Shown piece by piece: positions 20,801-33,104 of a stretch of DNA of 64,000 nucleotides. How positions within the stretch are numbered: position 1 is the stretch's first letter; each line of letters begins with the position of its first letter. This DNA comes from Eleusine coracana subsp. coracana (taxonomy: Eukaryota > Streptophyta > Magnoliopsida > Poales > Poaceae), in contig CM064432.1 in assembly GCA_032690845.1 (NCBI GenBank), forward strand, positions 56,108,071 through 56,172,070, in the 5' to 3' direction. The notes under the pieces are model-generated. The model saw nothing but the letters and a program-made list of their open reading frames with translations, made no database searches and was not told the origin of the DNA. The position numbers and the translations under genes were made by a program.

Positions 20801-23800
20801 CCCTTGACCTCCCGACGGCGGAGGGGTGCGGGGTCGGCAGCGAGGGAGGCAGAGGTCAGCGTGATGCTGGGGCGAGTGAGGCAGGGCGACACGTTGCGGC
20901 TAGCGGGCAGAGTGAGGGAGAGGTGGCGGGTGCTTATATGCCTAGGTTTTATAGCAGGCTTCATAATGGGCTAATAGCAGGTTGTGCTTAATGGGCCATA
21001 TTCATGCTTTATCGGGCTGCCAACTAATCGGGCCGTGCTCGTGTTGCCTGTCGGACCACCCCCTCGGCCCAAACACGGCACGAAGCCTTTTATCGAGCCA
21101 GCCCGGCATGAAATTAAACGTGCTATATCATGCTTAGATCGGACCAAAAATTACATGCTTTGGGCCGGCCCGCTCGACACGACCCGTTTGGACAGCACTA
21201 TGTCCGACTAGTTGGAATCGAAGAATCCAAGACCATCTAGCACGGAACCTTTACCTCTTTGGTGCACTAGATTGAAATTTACACAGCCCATGTCTTCTAT
21301 TTCTTGGACGGCCCAGGTAGCGGCTATCTGCAAGGGCCATTTGACGTCTCTGGCTCTCTGCAGCGGTGTCTTTGCGGCCTAATACGTCAACTGCCTGAAA
21401 TAGTCATGGGCCGCCAAGGAAAAACAGCACGGGCAGGGAGGGTGGATGATACGCTTCTGCCAAGTTTTTTTTTAAAAAAGGATACGCTTCTGCAACGCAC
21501 GTCAGTGGATCTGGTTGTCTGCCCCGGCGGCAGCAGCGCGACTCCGGCGTGCCGGCCGAAAGATCCGCCGAGACTGCCGCCGAGGCGGGTGGCTGAATTT
21601 TATCATCACGCATAAGGCGCGTAAACCCTGACGCGCTTGGAAGTTTTTCCCCCGGGCCATCTTATATACCGCCAAGAACCGTGAGCCATCGCACGCCACC
21701 CGTTCGGCGAAACGCTCCCGAGGCCGGCCAATTGCGGGGGCGCCCGGGTCGACGAGGGGAGCGGTCTCGTGACCTGACGGCGGACCACGACGCGCGAGGT
21801 GCGCGCACGCAGGTCCTGCCGTGGCGGCTGCTGCACCTGGACAGCTCACGGCCGTGCTCTGTCCATGTCCGTGTAAAGTCGCGCGCTTGCCGACGTGGAC
21901 ATGTGGCCTCGGCGGCGCCGACAGATCGAGGTAGGGTCTGGCTTTTCCCGGCATTTCTTTAACCTTAATCTGTTGGCCTTTGGATGCCCACTTGATCTGG
22001 TTTCTGCCCATCTCGTACATTGCCGTTGCCGACAACAAAAGGTGCAGCTGGTACAACTGTGAGTTGCATAGGCCGGGTTCATGAACTGAACTTACAAAGA
22101 TGCTCACCTAGCTTTATCCCTGTTTCCAAGTTGAATGATGGAACATGAACTATGGGATAAAAGAGTTATTTGGTATAGAGCATTAGATATGGTCATCTCT
22201 TGCTCCAGAAATTCTTGGAGCTGCAGCCGTGGGCTGTGGGGTGATTGATCATATTGGGTGGTCACGTTTTTTTTTTTCTGTTTTTTGTTTGAACTGTAAA
22301 ATACTTTAATGTAGTACCATACAAGTTGCAAGTCTTGCATATGGATCTTGGAATTGGAGCTCTGCTGACTAGCCCGTAGTTGTTTATGTGCAAATCATCA
22401 GTCCTAGGACGGCACTGCTGGCACTTTAGCTGTTGCCTTTTCTAGCAACCTGTCCAGTTGTGACCTCCCCTTCACTTCCCTACTAGTTCACCCGTCATAA
22501 CCCAGATACCATATTATTTCACAAATCTTATCCAAGAAATCTGCTTCAAAAAGACTACCCTAAAGCTTAGTTAGTTTTAGTCTAGTTGGATTGTGGTTTA
22601 TGGGTGTGTATGTCAAAAGGTGAGGCGAAGTCTTTCTCAGAAAATTCTGAGGAAACTTAACAAGACCATCTCGTTTTCGAAATATGGAGAAACTTTCAAC
22701 CATGTGTTACCATCACATCTTGCAGCTGCTCTGGGTTTCCATAAAAGTTCAAGACCTTTGATTATTATATTTTGAAAAAGCTCTCCTCCTTTGCTTAAAT
22801 AAAGTTGATGATATGAAATGTTTTGTGAGGATCAAACTCTCTCTCTCATGCACACACATCACCAATAATGCACCATTAAAAATTCGCATAATCAATTGAG
22901 TTGCCCCCATGTTGAGATAGGCCGAAACATTTGCATCATGCACCTGACGTGGATGCAGTGTTACCACGTCAGTTTTAATCCACGATTTGTCTACCTTTCT
23001 TTCCGCCAATAATTTTCAAAGTTGATGCGCTTAGGACATTTTCTTCATTGGACCATGCATGGAATTAGGGCACCAACTTGATGAAGAACTTTCTAAATTT
23101 TTGAACCAACTCCCGCTGACAGACTGAAAAGCTATATGAAATGTTTGGTAGCTCAACTCCTTTGTTTCCATGATTCCAAGTTTACGACTGTTCATATAAT
23201 CCAGTCAAGTTTCAGTCTGGTGAATATTTTGACCAGTAGCCAACAGAATTTATATCCAAATCTAAGGACAGCAAATGAAACTCCATATTTCAGCATTGAA
23301 TAACCACACTAGGGGTTTCCCCTACTGTGTTTCGGTAAAAAAAAAAACTAAACTAAACTGGGATCTCAAGTTCCTTCTTGGATGCCATAGTTTCTGCTGG
23401 ACGATTCATGTCTCTGTTCCCTATTTTGTTCATTTGCGAAATGAATATTGAAGTACAATTGAGATTAGATCACTAGAATAAATGTTTCCATCTTTTTTCT
23501 AAAAAAAGTTAATTGCATATGGATTCCCGTAATGTGCTTTTGTGGTCATACACTTCATATTGAATACATCGATGGAACCTTAAGTCATTGGTAGAAGGGG
23601 CGTCACAAAATAATTTATCATAAGCTTAAATTGATCCCTTAAAAGAGAAGGAAGCTGAAGCTGATCAAGTACAATCATGAATAGCTTGCAATAATGGTAC
23701 TGAAAGTTATAGTGAAACAATACATATTTAATGCATTATTATTAGGATTTGAGACATTGCTTCACATACACAGTTTTATTACTTTGTCAATTGCTAGTAG

Positions 23801-24930
23801 TTCAACAACTACTAAGGCGTTGCCCAGCTTCCTGGAGTGAACAGCAGCGTTTAAATTCGACATTCATTGTCTCAATGAATCCGTGACTGTTCTCATGATT
23901 TTCAAGCATTTTTGGGATTCAATCTGCAACCTCCTGTAACAATTCTCTCACTGTTCTTGGTTTCACAACTGCTGATTACCCTGGAAAAAAAAATAACCAG
24001 TGTACTGATTACATCATTTGAATCCAGCTCCTTTGAATAATATAACAGGCCCCAACACACTTTTAAGGAATAGAAAACTCTATTATTGATGGTCTGCTGC
24101 GATATAGCAGGCATCAGTAAGTGCATATCATGCAGCTGTACTGTTGGACTTGAACGGTCAAATTGAAATTGTGATTTCTAATAATGTTCCATTTCTAATG
24201 AAGCCAATCAATTGATGGATCGAGATCTAGACTCTGAAAAGAGAGCCCAGTTGAATGGCAGCTTGACAGGCAGAATCCAAGAGCCAAAAAGATTCTTGGC
24301 CCGGGGCCCCTCCCTTGCAACTTCGGCGAAACCACATCCAGCCCAACCAACAAGTAAACAAATGCAGGGCCGTTTGCAAAGTGTAACTGTGTAAGTACAT
24401 GTCTTGCATACATGGAGTTGTTATTATCTGTCAACTATGTTTGAATTGTTACTACAAATTAACCATGAGAAACACATGGGGGCACTCATGCGCATTCGAG
24501 AAAAAAAAAAACAAGTTAACCATGAGTGATGGTAAATGGATGTTTTGAAATAAGTCCATTCTACCAGGCACATTAGACAAATTGATTGGTAAAACCAAGA
24601 GGGTATTTATCACACTTGATTTTTTTTATTATGAGCACACACAATACCAATCCTTGGAAGCTACATATACAAACCAGATTTAAAAAGAGCTGTCTATTGT
24701 CTGTCAGTACCTATCCGTGATGATTTTTAATGGTAATCATACTCATTTTAAACGGACGTCTGGCCAAGCAGAGCAAAGCTACTCCTGGCAAGTGGGAGTT
24801 TGCTTGTTTGCAAATGCAGAGTGACATTGCCTGCCACTAATTTAATTTATAATAGCTCTCTAATTATCTTTCTGACTTGTTTGCTCCCCCCACCCCTCTG
24901 CTCTGCTACTTATTGTCGCTTCGTCTCTAC
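17891..24930. other. 7-kb gene-poor region
   Basis: Mostly AT-rich DNA with short open frames lacking recognisable domains. Two GC-rich islands (about 20165-21230 and 21480-21965) stand out. No exon chain or complete transposon could be defined. Confidence 0.4.
20165..21230. repeat. GC-rich unclassified repeat-like block
   Basis: GC content is far above its surroundings, with repeated CGGGCC/GGGCCG-type words (for example near 20570-20620 and 20990-21190), as seen in many grass repeats. Short open frames occur on both strands without domains. Ends could not be set; the similar words GTGTCCGACTG near 20198 and ATGTCCGACTA near 21200 may mark them. Confidence 0.35.
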
Positions 24931-24938
24931 CCTTTCGG

Positions 24939-24947
24939 CTATAAAAG
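24939..24947 (+). promoter_or_regulatory. TATA box of MIR444 copy 1
   Basis: CTATAAAAG in a GC/CT-rich promoter context, followed by a leader that ends at a good donor (25095). Transcription probably starts near 24970. Confidence 0.65.
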
Positions 24948-24969
24948 TAGGCCGACCTCGTCCCCCTCT

Positions 24970-26990
24970 TGCACCAGCAGCAGCATAGCCCTGTGCCCCT
25001 GTTCCTCTTCAGGACGATGAGGGTCAAGGTGTGCTGGGGAGAAGCGTATCCAGTTTCTCTGGTGTGGAATTGAAGATCTGATCTATACTTCCAGGTAACT
25101 AATTAGTTAGATAAATTTTCATCTCAATGGGTTCTAATCTTATCATGCATGGAGCATACATAGCTTTGCTTTCCTATGATCTTGCCGGCTTGCCACCTTG
25201 CTTATATGAATCTTTCAGCTTTGCTTTCCAAAGCTTGTGTTGATTTCTCCTGGATCTTATATAGTATCAAGGGATTGCATGCATCAAATACTCTTTAGTT
25301 TTGTTCACCCAGATCTCCGTTCTTTTCTGTTCGTTTTCCATATATTGATCCTCGCGGAACATGAAATACAAGGGACAGCATATGTCTTCTTATGGCTATA
25401 GCATATAGTTTTCTCGATCTGTTTTCCCAATTTGACAAATCTAAGTGGGTTATGGTAATGAGTTTTATATCTCGTGCTATTGACCTGCAAACCTTAGTCC
25501 ACTCTTCAATATTCTGTCCAAAAGCTATTTGCTGATTTCTTACATCTTAAGGGCATTCAAGATTTCTGCACACTGAATCTATTGAATATCCCTAGACAGA
25601 ATTTATAATAAGCTGTCATGAAAATATAACATTATAGCATACATGGGGCCTTGATTGAAGAAAGCTCAAAGGGTGTTTGAAGTAGTTCTGTTTATACACA
25701 TGGTTTCCCTGGTGGCGGGCTCTGTGTATGAACACCTATTGGTGATTTATATTTTGCATCAACAGTATGTACTTGACATTTAGGTGGGTGAACTAATCTT
25801 TACGTGTCTGTTGTAGGTTTGACATTTGAGGGCAGCAAGCTCGAGGCGGCAACTGCATAACTTGCGAGAAACTTGTAAGATTTCTTCACGAGCTATATAA
25901 AAGATAAACATCATGAGTTAACACCAGAAGGTTTCGGAATAACTTGATAGCTGATATATAAGTTATCGATCATCTTTTCTTGGCTAGTTTTCTATATTTT
26001 GTTTTCTCTTTAGCTATGATATGGTATTATGGGAAAATCAAACTGTTAGCATGAAGGAATTTAAGTAGAAACTTAAAGAGAGTCCACTATTCTTCAGTGT
26101 AATGTTATTTCTTATCACTAAACATCTCAAAGGCGTTGCTTTTTTGGATCTGCTATTCAAGCATATCATATAATAGACTACAACCCTAGATATCCTGGTT
26201 GAGTGACTGAAGGGTAACTTGTTCATTTAACATGCTATGCATACTTAAACACTGTTATACCATTAGTTTTGGTGCTCATAATAGTGATCTGATGGCCATT
26301 ATTGCTGAAAGACTTCCACATGTACTGGAGATCTTGCTGACTGGGAGAGTACATGAACCTCATATGCTATGCATATAAGATGTGCTAGACTCACCTATGA
26401 TATGATATGTGTTAGTATCTGTATAAATATGATGCTGCTAAGTACATGATGAACTCACTTTGATATATAGGGCTGAATGGGTGATCTATATGCAATGTTT
26501 TGATAAACCACTAAAGCATAGTGACCAACTAATAAGCATAGCATTGATGCTGCTATAAGTGTCTCATGTTACTTGTGGAAGAAGTGCTTAACTGATACCA
26601 CGTACTGGAACAACAAACAAGCGTTAGCATTAAATACAATATGGTATATACTACTTCAGCTAGTTATTACATGACAAGTTCATTGATTTCCACAGGTAGT
26701 TGAAACCTTACATATACTCCACACCTGTGCTTAAAAACTGTTATCATGGATTGCATGCATTTCTTGGAACATAATCAACATAGTGTATTTATTGCATAAC
26801 TGGCTTGTGGATTATTGTTCCAATTCCTGTGGTTTGTTTTCGATCTGTAGGTTGGATCATGGTCATACCAATGATTTTGCCGCAAGTTATGCAGTTGCTG
26901 CCTCAAGCTTGCTGCCTCCCTTTGCTAAACCAGCGGAAAATACGATGAAGAGAATTCTATTATAGATCTTCAATTGCCATGTATCTTATG
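24970..26990 (+). ncRNA. MIR444: MIR444 primary transcript, copy 1 (hairpin split by a 976-bp intron)
   Basis: Proposed exons: about 24970-25094, 25817-25874 and 26851-about 26990. Exon 2 holds the star arm (25830-25866), exon 3 the miRNA arm (26883-26919). The arms pair over about 36 bases with few mismatches (one C-A, one G-U in the core). Unspliced they are 1 kb apart; after splicing at 25874/26851 the loop is only a few tens of bases. The mature sequence TGCAGTTGCTGCCTCAAGCT(T) is the miR444 family, specific to monocots, which cleaves AGL17-clade MADS-box mRNAs and whose precursors are known to need splicing. By sequence this copy fits the MIR444d type, because the offset TTGCTGCCTCAAGCTTGCTG(C) form is also intact. 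The 3' end is not defined. Confidence 0.88.
26890..26915 (+). ncRNA. MIR444: mature miR444, two overlapping registers
   Basis: 26890-26910 gives the TGCAGTTGCTGCC... form and 26895-26915 the TTGCTGCCTCAAG... form shifted by 5 bases. Both registers are described for rice miR444 genes. Reverse-complemented, this segment encodes SLRQQLH of the MADS K-domain. Confidence 0.85.
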
Positions 26991-26999
26991 CTATAGGAC

Positions 27000-29457
27000 A
27001 ATGTTTCCATTATCTAAATAATGTATCTAAGGCTTCGCACAAGAGATCAAAGAAAAGGAACAGTTTTAGAAAACTATGTACAAACCATTGGGTTTCTACT
27101 TTGTTAGTGCAAGCTAACCATAGCTAGCTGCTCATGTACTGTCAAGCTGTTTTCCTTTGCATGGATAATGAAATATACCATTGCTGCTGTGTCTTCCAAT
27201 AATAATTCCTCTTGTTTTTTCTGTTCTATGTGAGCAAGTAGCAAAGATTATACTGCATCTTGGCATCGCAGTGATCAGTTGTGTATCTTTTACTCCTTCC
27301 TGCAAAAGATGTGACACTAGAGCGAAATGAATTTTGATGTATCTTTTTGACCCAATGGTTTTATGATACTAGAATTGAATTTTGATGTCTTCTGTGTGTT
27401 GGAAATGATGCATATATATTTGTGATAGAAAGTACTCTATATAAATTAATTTAATAGCATAATAGCTTGTCATTCAATCGTTGTCAGATTTGATGGTTTT
27501 CAGTTAACTAGTAATCTAATAATCATTGTGTCAGATTTTTTAGGGTTTGGTTCGCTCCTGGCATTGATGCTCTAACTTTGCTTGTTTAAGACCGTCAATC
27601 ACGTCTAAACCGTAAGCTCTAAAACTGGCTGTCAATGAGCAAATCAACTGCCGCACCTGTAAGAGCTTCTTAATAGTTGTAATACGGCTGCCGACTCGCA
27701 CCACCCATCAGTTCTTCACCGGTCAAACTATACTGCTATATTTAAACTGCCAAAAAAAAAAGGTTGCCAATGCCAAGTCGTTGAAAGTTCAAGGCGTACC
27801 AATGCGTTGGCTTCAATACTCAGCAGAACAAACGAAAGGAAATCTACAGCATAGAAAACTCGAAGAAAGCTGGAGCAGAAGCCGGGCAACCAAACAGGTG
27901 GCGAAATGCTCTGGACTTTAGCGGCCAGCTGCCCCAGCTTTGCTTCTGACACAAACTTGTTAAAGACTCATGCATATGCCACCTTTTGTTTAACCACCAA
28001 AGAGAGGCGATCCGATTTGATAAACAAACCGTAGCTTATTAGTTAATCAGCAGACGGGGAATGTCTTTGGGAGCAGCGATCCATTAAACAATGGCCAATA
28101 ATGCAGCATTAACAATTCCTCGCGGCTGTCAGCCTCCAGCGGGGCATACTTGCAGCAGATACGTGCCTCACGTGATCACGGGATAAAACAACGCAATTAT
28201 TGGCCTGACTACTGCTGCCATCTCAGCATTTTCTTTAAGCCTGCAGCTCGAAGGAACTAGGCCTGCCGGTGGTGATTAAGAAAAGTTTAGCTCCCGGAAG
28301 TTTTTAACCAAGCGGTCTGGCCCTCTCATGAAGTAGGCGAACGTTGAACCGGTCTTTCTTGCCAAAATTACTGAGGAGTGTCTGGGCTAATCTTTTCAGA
28401 TGGTGAGGTTGTGTCTGAACGAGTTTCAGGAAAAGAAAGTATCAGTTATTATAGTTATAGGCGAGGTTGGGTTTAAAAGAACCAACCACTATGGTCCAGC
28501 TTGGTTCGGTTTTGGTTTCTCCGCGAAACAGGGCTTCTGGTTTTTGTTTATGAGAGAAAGCAGAAATCAGGATTTTGCTGCTTTTAGTTTTGACCTTTGA
28601 TTAGGTTCCTCCTATTTATGACAAGAAACTGAAACTGATGAAACCTAACCAAATGGGCAACTAAACCAACTCCATTTACAAAATACATATGAAAAACATA
28701 CACAAAGTTGGGAATTTATTCTAAACCCCATCTAACGTGGGAGCTTACAACATTTGGTTTGTCTTTTTTTTAATTGATATTCTACGGTATTACACCGTTC
28801 AAAATCCAGTCCAAGTTCTAGTTTGACTTTTTCATGAATTCATATATGAGGAGCGTAACACTAGCTTAACTCAACTTGATGATAAAAATTAATGTACTCA
28901 GAACAAAGCAAAAAACGACGTTCTGAATTTAGCTTTACCGAGCCGGCCGACATAGGGAAAACCACGGCAAAGGCTGCAGATAGATGCCTGGTGTCGACCA
29001 CGTATAACCATATTGGTTACGCTGGGGCTGGATACATGCATCTTGTCAATTGTCATACGGGTCGACGAGCAAAAATAATCAAGAACTGCGAATGAGATCC
29101 AGGTGCAGTACAGTTTTGCTTCGAGTTTCTGCTTTGTGATGAGCGAGAGTAGTACAGAACGTCGTATTCCAAGGCATCTCCAGTAGCCATTTTCTATCCC
29201 GGCAAGTGGACTATTGGCACAACTTTACCACCGTAGGCCATCAGTTAACCTGACTACATGCACCCGATGATCAAGATATGGACATCACGCATCACAGTGT
29301 CAAAATATTGATGCTGTGATGCACTAGAGGTGAACAGATGTTGTCAAACTAGCTAGCTAAATAATAATGAACTGTAGTGTGGATGAATAGTAAATAGTAG
29401 TCCATATGAATATATAATACCAACAGTTGATTCTCATGTCTAGCCTTTACTAGCTAG
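27000..29457. other. intergenic after MIR444 copy 1
   Basis: AT-rich, no recognised gene. Short A-runs occur at 27751 and T-runs at 28765. No MADS-box exon was found on the minus strand. Confidence 0.4.
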
Positions 29458-30612
29458 GGTTTTGATAAACCTGGGCTCGCGTCGTTCCTTATGGGGCGAC
29501 TCGGGCGGCAACCCTAGCCGCGTGCCGCCGCCGCCCCTCCCACCTCTCCCCAGCCGCGCCGCCGCTCGAGCGCTGCGCTGCCAAAGCGTGTGGGCACGAG
29601 GAAGGCGGAGGCGAGGCGTTTCTTCCCCAAGGTCCTACCTCCCCATCCGCAGGGAACTCGGAAGAAGGAGCCATGGTGCAGGCGGCGATTCACCGGCATT
29701 AGGCGGCGGATCTGCAACCATGGCGGTCGATTGAGGTTGTAGAAGGATGGATCTGGGTGGCATCCTCGATGAAGGGGCAGTGCGCAGCGTGGAGCAGTGA
29801 CGGCGACCTCCATGGTGGAGGTTTGGACCTCTCGAGGCGCGGTGCCGTTGGCTCCTTCATCAGAGTCACAGGGCCTCTGTATGCAGCGGCGTCGGTAGCA
29901 TCCGTGGTGGCCTGGGGACGCGGCGTGCGGTGTGCAGCGGCGATGCAGGCCACCATGGTGGAGGTGCAGGGCTAGTGCACAGGATCTTTGGCAGCCTCCA
30001 CCGAGGAGGTGTGGCTTTCGACATGCGAGAATGACAACGGGTTTGGGGCGAGTGAAGATGGTCGCGTTGTCGATGTGCAGCAGCAGCACTGCTGCCCCTG
30101 GTGCTCCCACTGGCGGTTGTGGACAGATGCAACGCTTCCTACAGGCATTGGGTGAAAGCCTTGCCCGGCAGTTCTTGCCGGCGCCGATAATGTTGACGCC
30201 CTCACGTGCCGATTATCTCACTAGAAACATTGTCGTAGTGCATCTGGGCTACCCATGGAGGCTCTCCGGGTGAAAACCCAATTCCGGCTTACCAAATAGG
30301 CGGCTTTGGCGTTGCAAGCGTCACATTCTTCTTGAAGACGTCGTCTTGAAGGTCTCCAGACATGTGTAGGTCTGTGCGATGCTGATCATGTTCTTTATGT
30401 TGGAATGTTGCTCCTCGGAAGCTTTTGGATGCTCCTTGAGCTCCTTAGGCTGTAGCTTTGAAATATAGATGGTTGGCCTGTATCGTTGTGTTCTTCCTTT
30501 GTTATACTCAGATGTGTTTTGTGTCACTCAAGTTTGCTTGAGAGGGTGTTGGTCGATGTAACTCTCTTTTTTCTTAATGAAATACATGCTCAGGGATGTT
30601 CTCGAAAAATAA
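29458..30612 (+). mobile_element. probable non-LTR retroelement copy
   Basis: It begins abruptly GC-rich (GGGCTCGCGTCG, CGGCAACCCTAGCC) and grades into a 3' part ending TTCTTAATGAAATACATGC, then an A-rich end (CGAAAAATAAAAT). This GC-rich 5' half and poly-A-like 3' end resemble plant LINE or SINE-like copies. No reverse transcriptase is visible, so it is non-autonomous or truncated. Confidence 0.45.
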
Positions 30613-30792
30613 AATGTGATTGAACAATCCTATGATGTACTACGCAAAGTTACATAAAGCAACCGGCTTATGTAATAGCTGTTTACATAAATTAGCATAC
30701 TCGCTTTAACCAAAAAAGAAATGAAAAGCCTTTTGGGTCGTCAAGTTCTAGTTCTGGCTACGCATATAGGCGCGTTGCACGCATCTATCGAG

Positions 30793-31140
30793 TTAGAGCA
30801 TTATCAAAAACTTACTATCTTAAAAGAGTATTTTTTAGAGCAGCTTAAAAATTATTAGGGATGTCTCCTCCAACAATTCTAACTAAAAATAGATGAGATT
30901 TTTTTTTATTACGCCACATCATCAACATCTGGGACCACAATAATATTAATTATTTCCTTTTATATACAAGTATTTGGGTCTCTAATTTTTTTCTCGTTTT
31001 TAACTATGAATAAGGAGAATTTAGGGAGAGAATAAATCTGTGAGTTGTTTAGAGGAACTGTTAGAGATGATTTTTTTAGACTAAATCTCATTAATATAAT
31101 TTAGGAAGAGTTTTGGAGAGCTTTTGGAGATACTCTTACA
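30793..31140. mobile_element. MITE-like element
   Basis: Left TTAGAGCATTATCAAAAACT and right AGCTTTTGGAGATACTCTTA are imperfect inverted repeats, a form common in rice MITEs (GAGCATCTCCAAAAG-type ends). The inside is AT-rich with no coding. Confidence 0.5.
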
Positions 31141-31429
31141 TAGCTGTAGAACTATAATTATTTAAAAACTGATGTATTAGAATATTAATAAGAGAGAAAA
31201 AAGAAAATGATTCATGACTATTATTATCAAAAACATTAGCTCAGAATTCCACTGTACCTGTTTCAAAGTTACAATCGTTGTTATTAAAAATTAGCCTAAA
31301 TACCCACATATAGTTTTAAATTACCTAACATTATTCCATTTCCAAAATAATCACCACATGCGAACCAAAGTAATAGAAAAAACAATGGTGATAGCACTGG
31401 AATAAGTTAATGAGATATTTATTTAAGAA

Positions 31430-31725
31430 ACATATCCTATAAGAACTAACTTTCTATAAGAACTATGAGAAATTTAATCAACGGATCCTAAATCAATGGC
31501 TAGGAATAGATGTGGATTAGTTTAACACTTAACCCCCTTCACTAATCCCACCTTAACGCTTAGCACTTGATTTTGCTGCTGATTAGGGTGGGGTTAATGA
31601 AAAAAAATGTTAGGGTGGGATTAGTGAAGGGGTTAAGTGCTAAATTAATCCATATCTATCCTGACTATTGATTTAGGATCTGTAATATTGATTGAAGTTC
31701 TCATAGAAAGTCTGTTTTTATACAA
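31430..31725. mobile_element. long foldback MITE (arms of about 130-145 bp)
   Basis: The left arm (CTTTCTATAAGAACT, GGATCCTAAATCAATGGCTA, TTCACTAATCCCACC) is matched inverted on the right (GGTGGGATTAGTGAA, TGACTATTGATTTAGGATC, AGTTCTCATAGAAAG). Nearly the whole element folds on itself around a loop near 31575. No coding capacity. Confidence 0.8.
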
Positions 31726-31784
31726 TACATTCTCATTCAAGATAATACAACAATAGCTAGAGTATTGATACTGATCACACAAAT

Positions 31785-32084
31785 TGTCGGTGTTTAGGTC
31801 ACCGACCAGTAGAATTTGTTCACAGGGGCGCGCGTTTCGAACTCAGTGATGGCTAAGTAAGAAGACACGGGAATTATACTGGTTCGGGGAAGACCCCCTA
31901 CGTCCAGTTCTGTGGCCCTGCTCGTGTTACTTGCTCCGGGGAGAGTTACAACGGTGGTGAGAGAGGAGAGAACTCTAAGTTTCCAATATCGATGGTGTGT
32001 GAAGTGTGTGTCTGCGTCTATCTCTGCCTTGTCCGGAAGAGTTGGTACCCCCTCCCCTTTTATATTCCAAGGAAAGGGGCCCAT

Positions 32085-32146
<62 letters not shown>

Positions 32147-33099
32147 TACACATATAGAGTCGATGAAGGCGTGTGGGAGAAGGCAAAGTTTCGGGTCGGC
32201 AGTGTGGTCTTCGATCCTTAAGGGCCCCTCGTCCTGGCCGCCATGTCAGATGGAGGGCACTGTGCTCGGGCATGCCCCCGTCTTCCGTCGATAGGCCGCG
32301 TCTTCCTTGTCCCTGTTGATGGTGTGCTCCATCATGTGTGGCGAGATGTATCATGGGTGCTGTCACGTTATCCGAACGGTGAATGCTCCTACCACCCATC
32401 GGTTGCCCTGCACGCCCACTGTTAGGGGTGTCATCAGGAGTTGGCGTCATCGGGTGCCCTATCACGTCTACTTGCGTCAGCGGACGTGGGTGGTAATGGG
32501 GGTAGCGCGGCGTACTAGGGGATTTGACCCTCTAGTACTATACATGCGCAGTGGGTACGACATTTATGGTCGAGTGGTTGGTAGCTGATGCCTACCGACT
32601 CGCTCATTCCTCTCCAGTCGGGATTGTGACGCCGGGTCAAATTTGTCCGGGCCTGCATGGAGTTGGGATCTATCACGTCCTGACAGGGTAATCGAGTTTC
32701 TCCATCCCGCCATTTTTGATCTGGTTTGGGTCTTTCCGTCCCGTCTCGTCTATGTTCGGACTTCTACTCGCAGGAGTTGGAGGTGGCAGAGCGCACCCGA
32801 TGATTGTGTGGGACCCGTGGTAGTAGACCTCGACCCCTTTTGCGGGGTCGAGCGGAGCATAGCGAGGCGCCCGACCTCTGCCGAGGGGTCGGATGCAGCG
32901 GCTCGCTCGACCCCTATCGAGAGGTCGAGCGAGGTGCAGCCGGTTCCTGAACGCCCAAGGGTCGAGCGAGTTGGAAGCGTGATGTGACTCTCGCGGCTAA
33001 GGCACAACTATTGCATGAACGACTTCAGGTGGCGCCTATTCGGGTGGTGTCCTAGCTTTTAGGGGATGCCACGTGACATCCCGGTATTTACCCTTGATA
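31785..33099 (-). mobile_element. solo LTR of a Ty3/gypsy-type retrotransposon
   Basis: A 1.3-kb segment is flanked by CAAAT on both sides (31780-31784 and 33100-33104), a 5-bp target duplication. On the minus strand it has a TATA-like AATATAAAAGG near 32065 followed by a leader that ends with the CCGAACCAGTATAATTCCCG type of stretch and then CACCGACA, as in grass gypsy LTRs. No internal domain flanks it, so it is a solo LTR left by recombination. The outer border could shift by two bases if the LTR begins TGTATC. Confidence 0.72.
32089..32143 (+). repeat. (AG)n microsatellite within the LTR
   Basis: About 27 AG units, inserted just beside the TATA region of the LTR (minus-strand sense). Confidence 0.97.
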
Positions 33100-33104
33100 C
33101 AAAT

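Noticed and set aside
32085..32465. Open frame with a Ser-Leu repeat
   Set aside because: It is a translation of the AG microsatellite inside the solo LTR.
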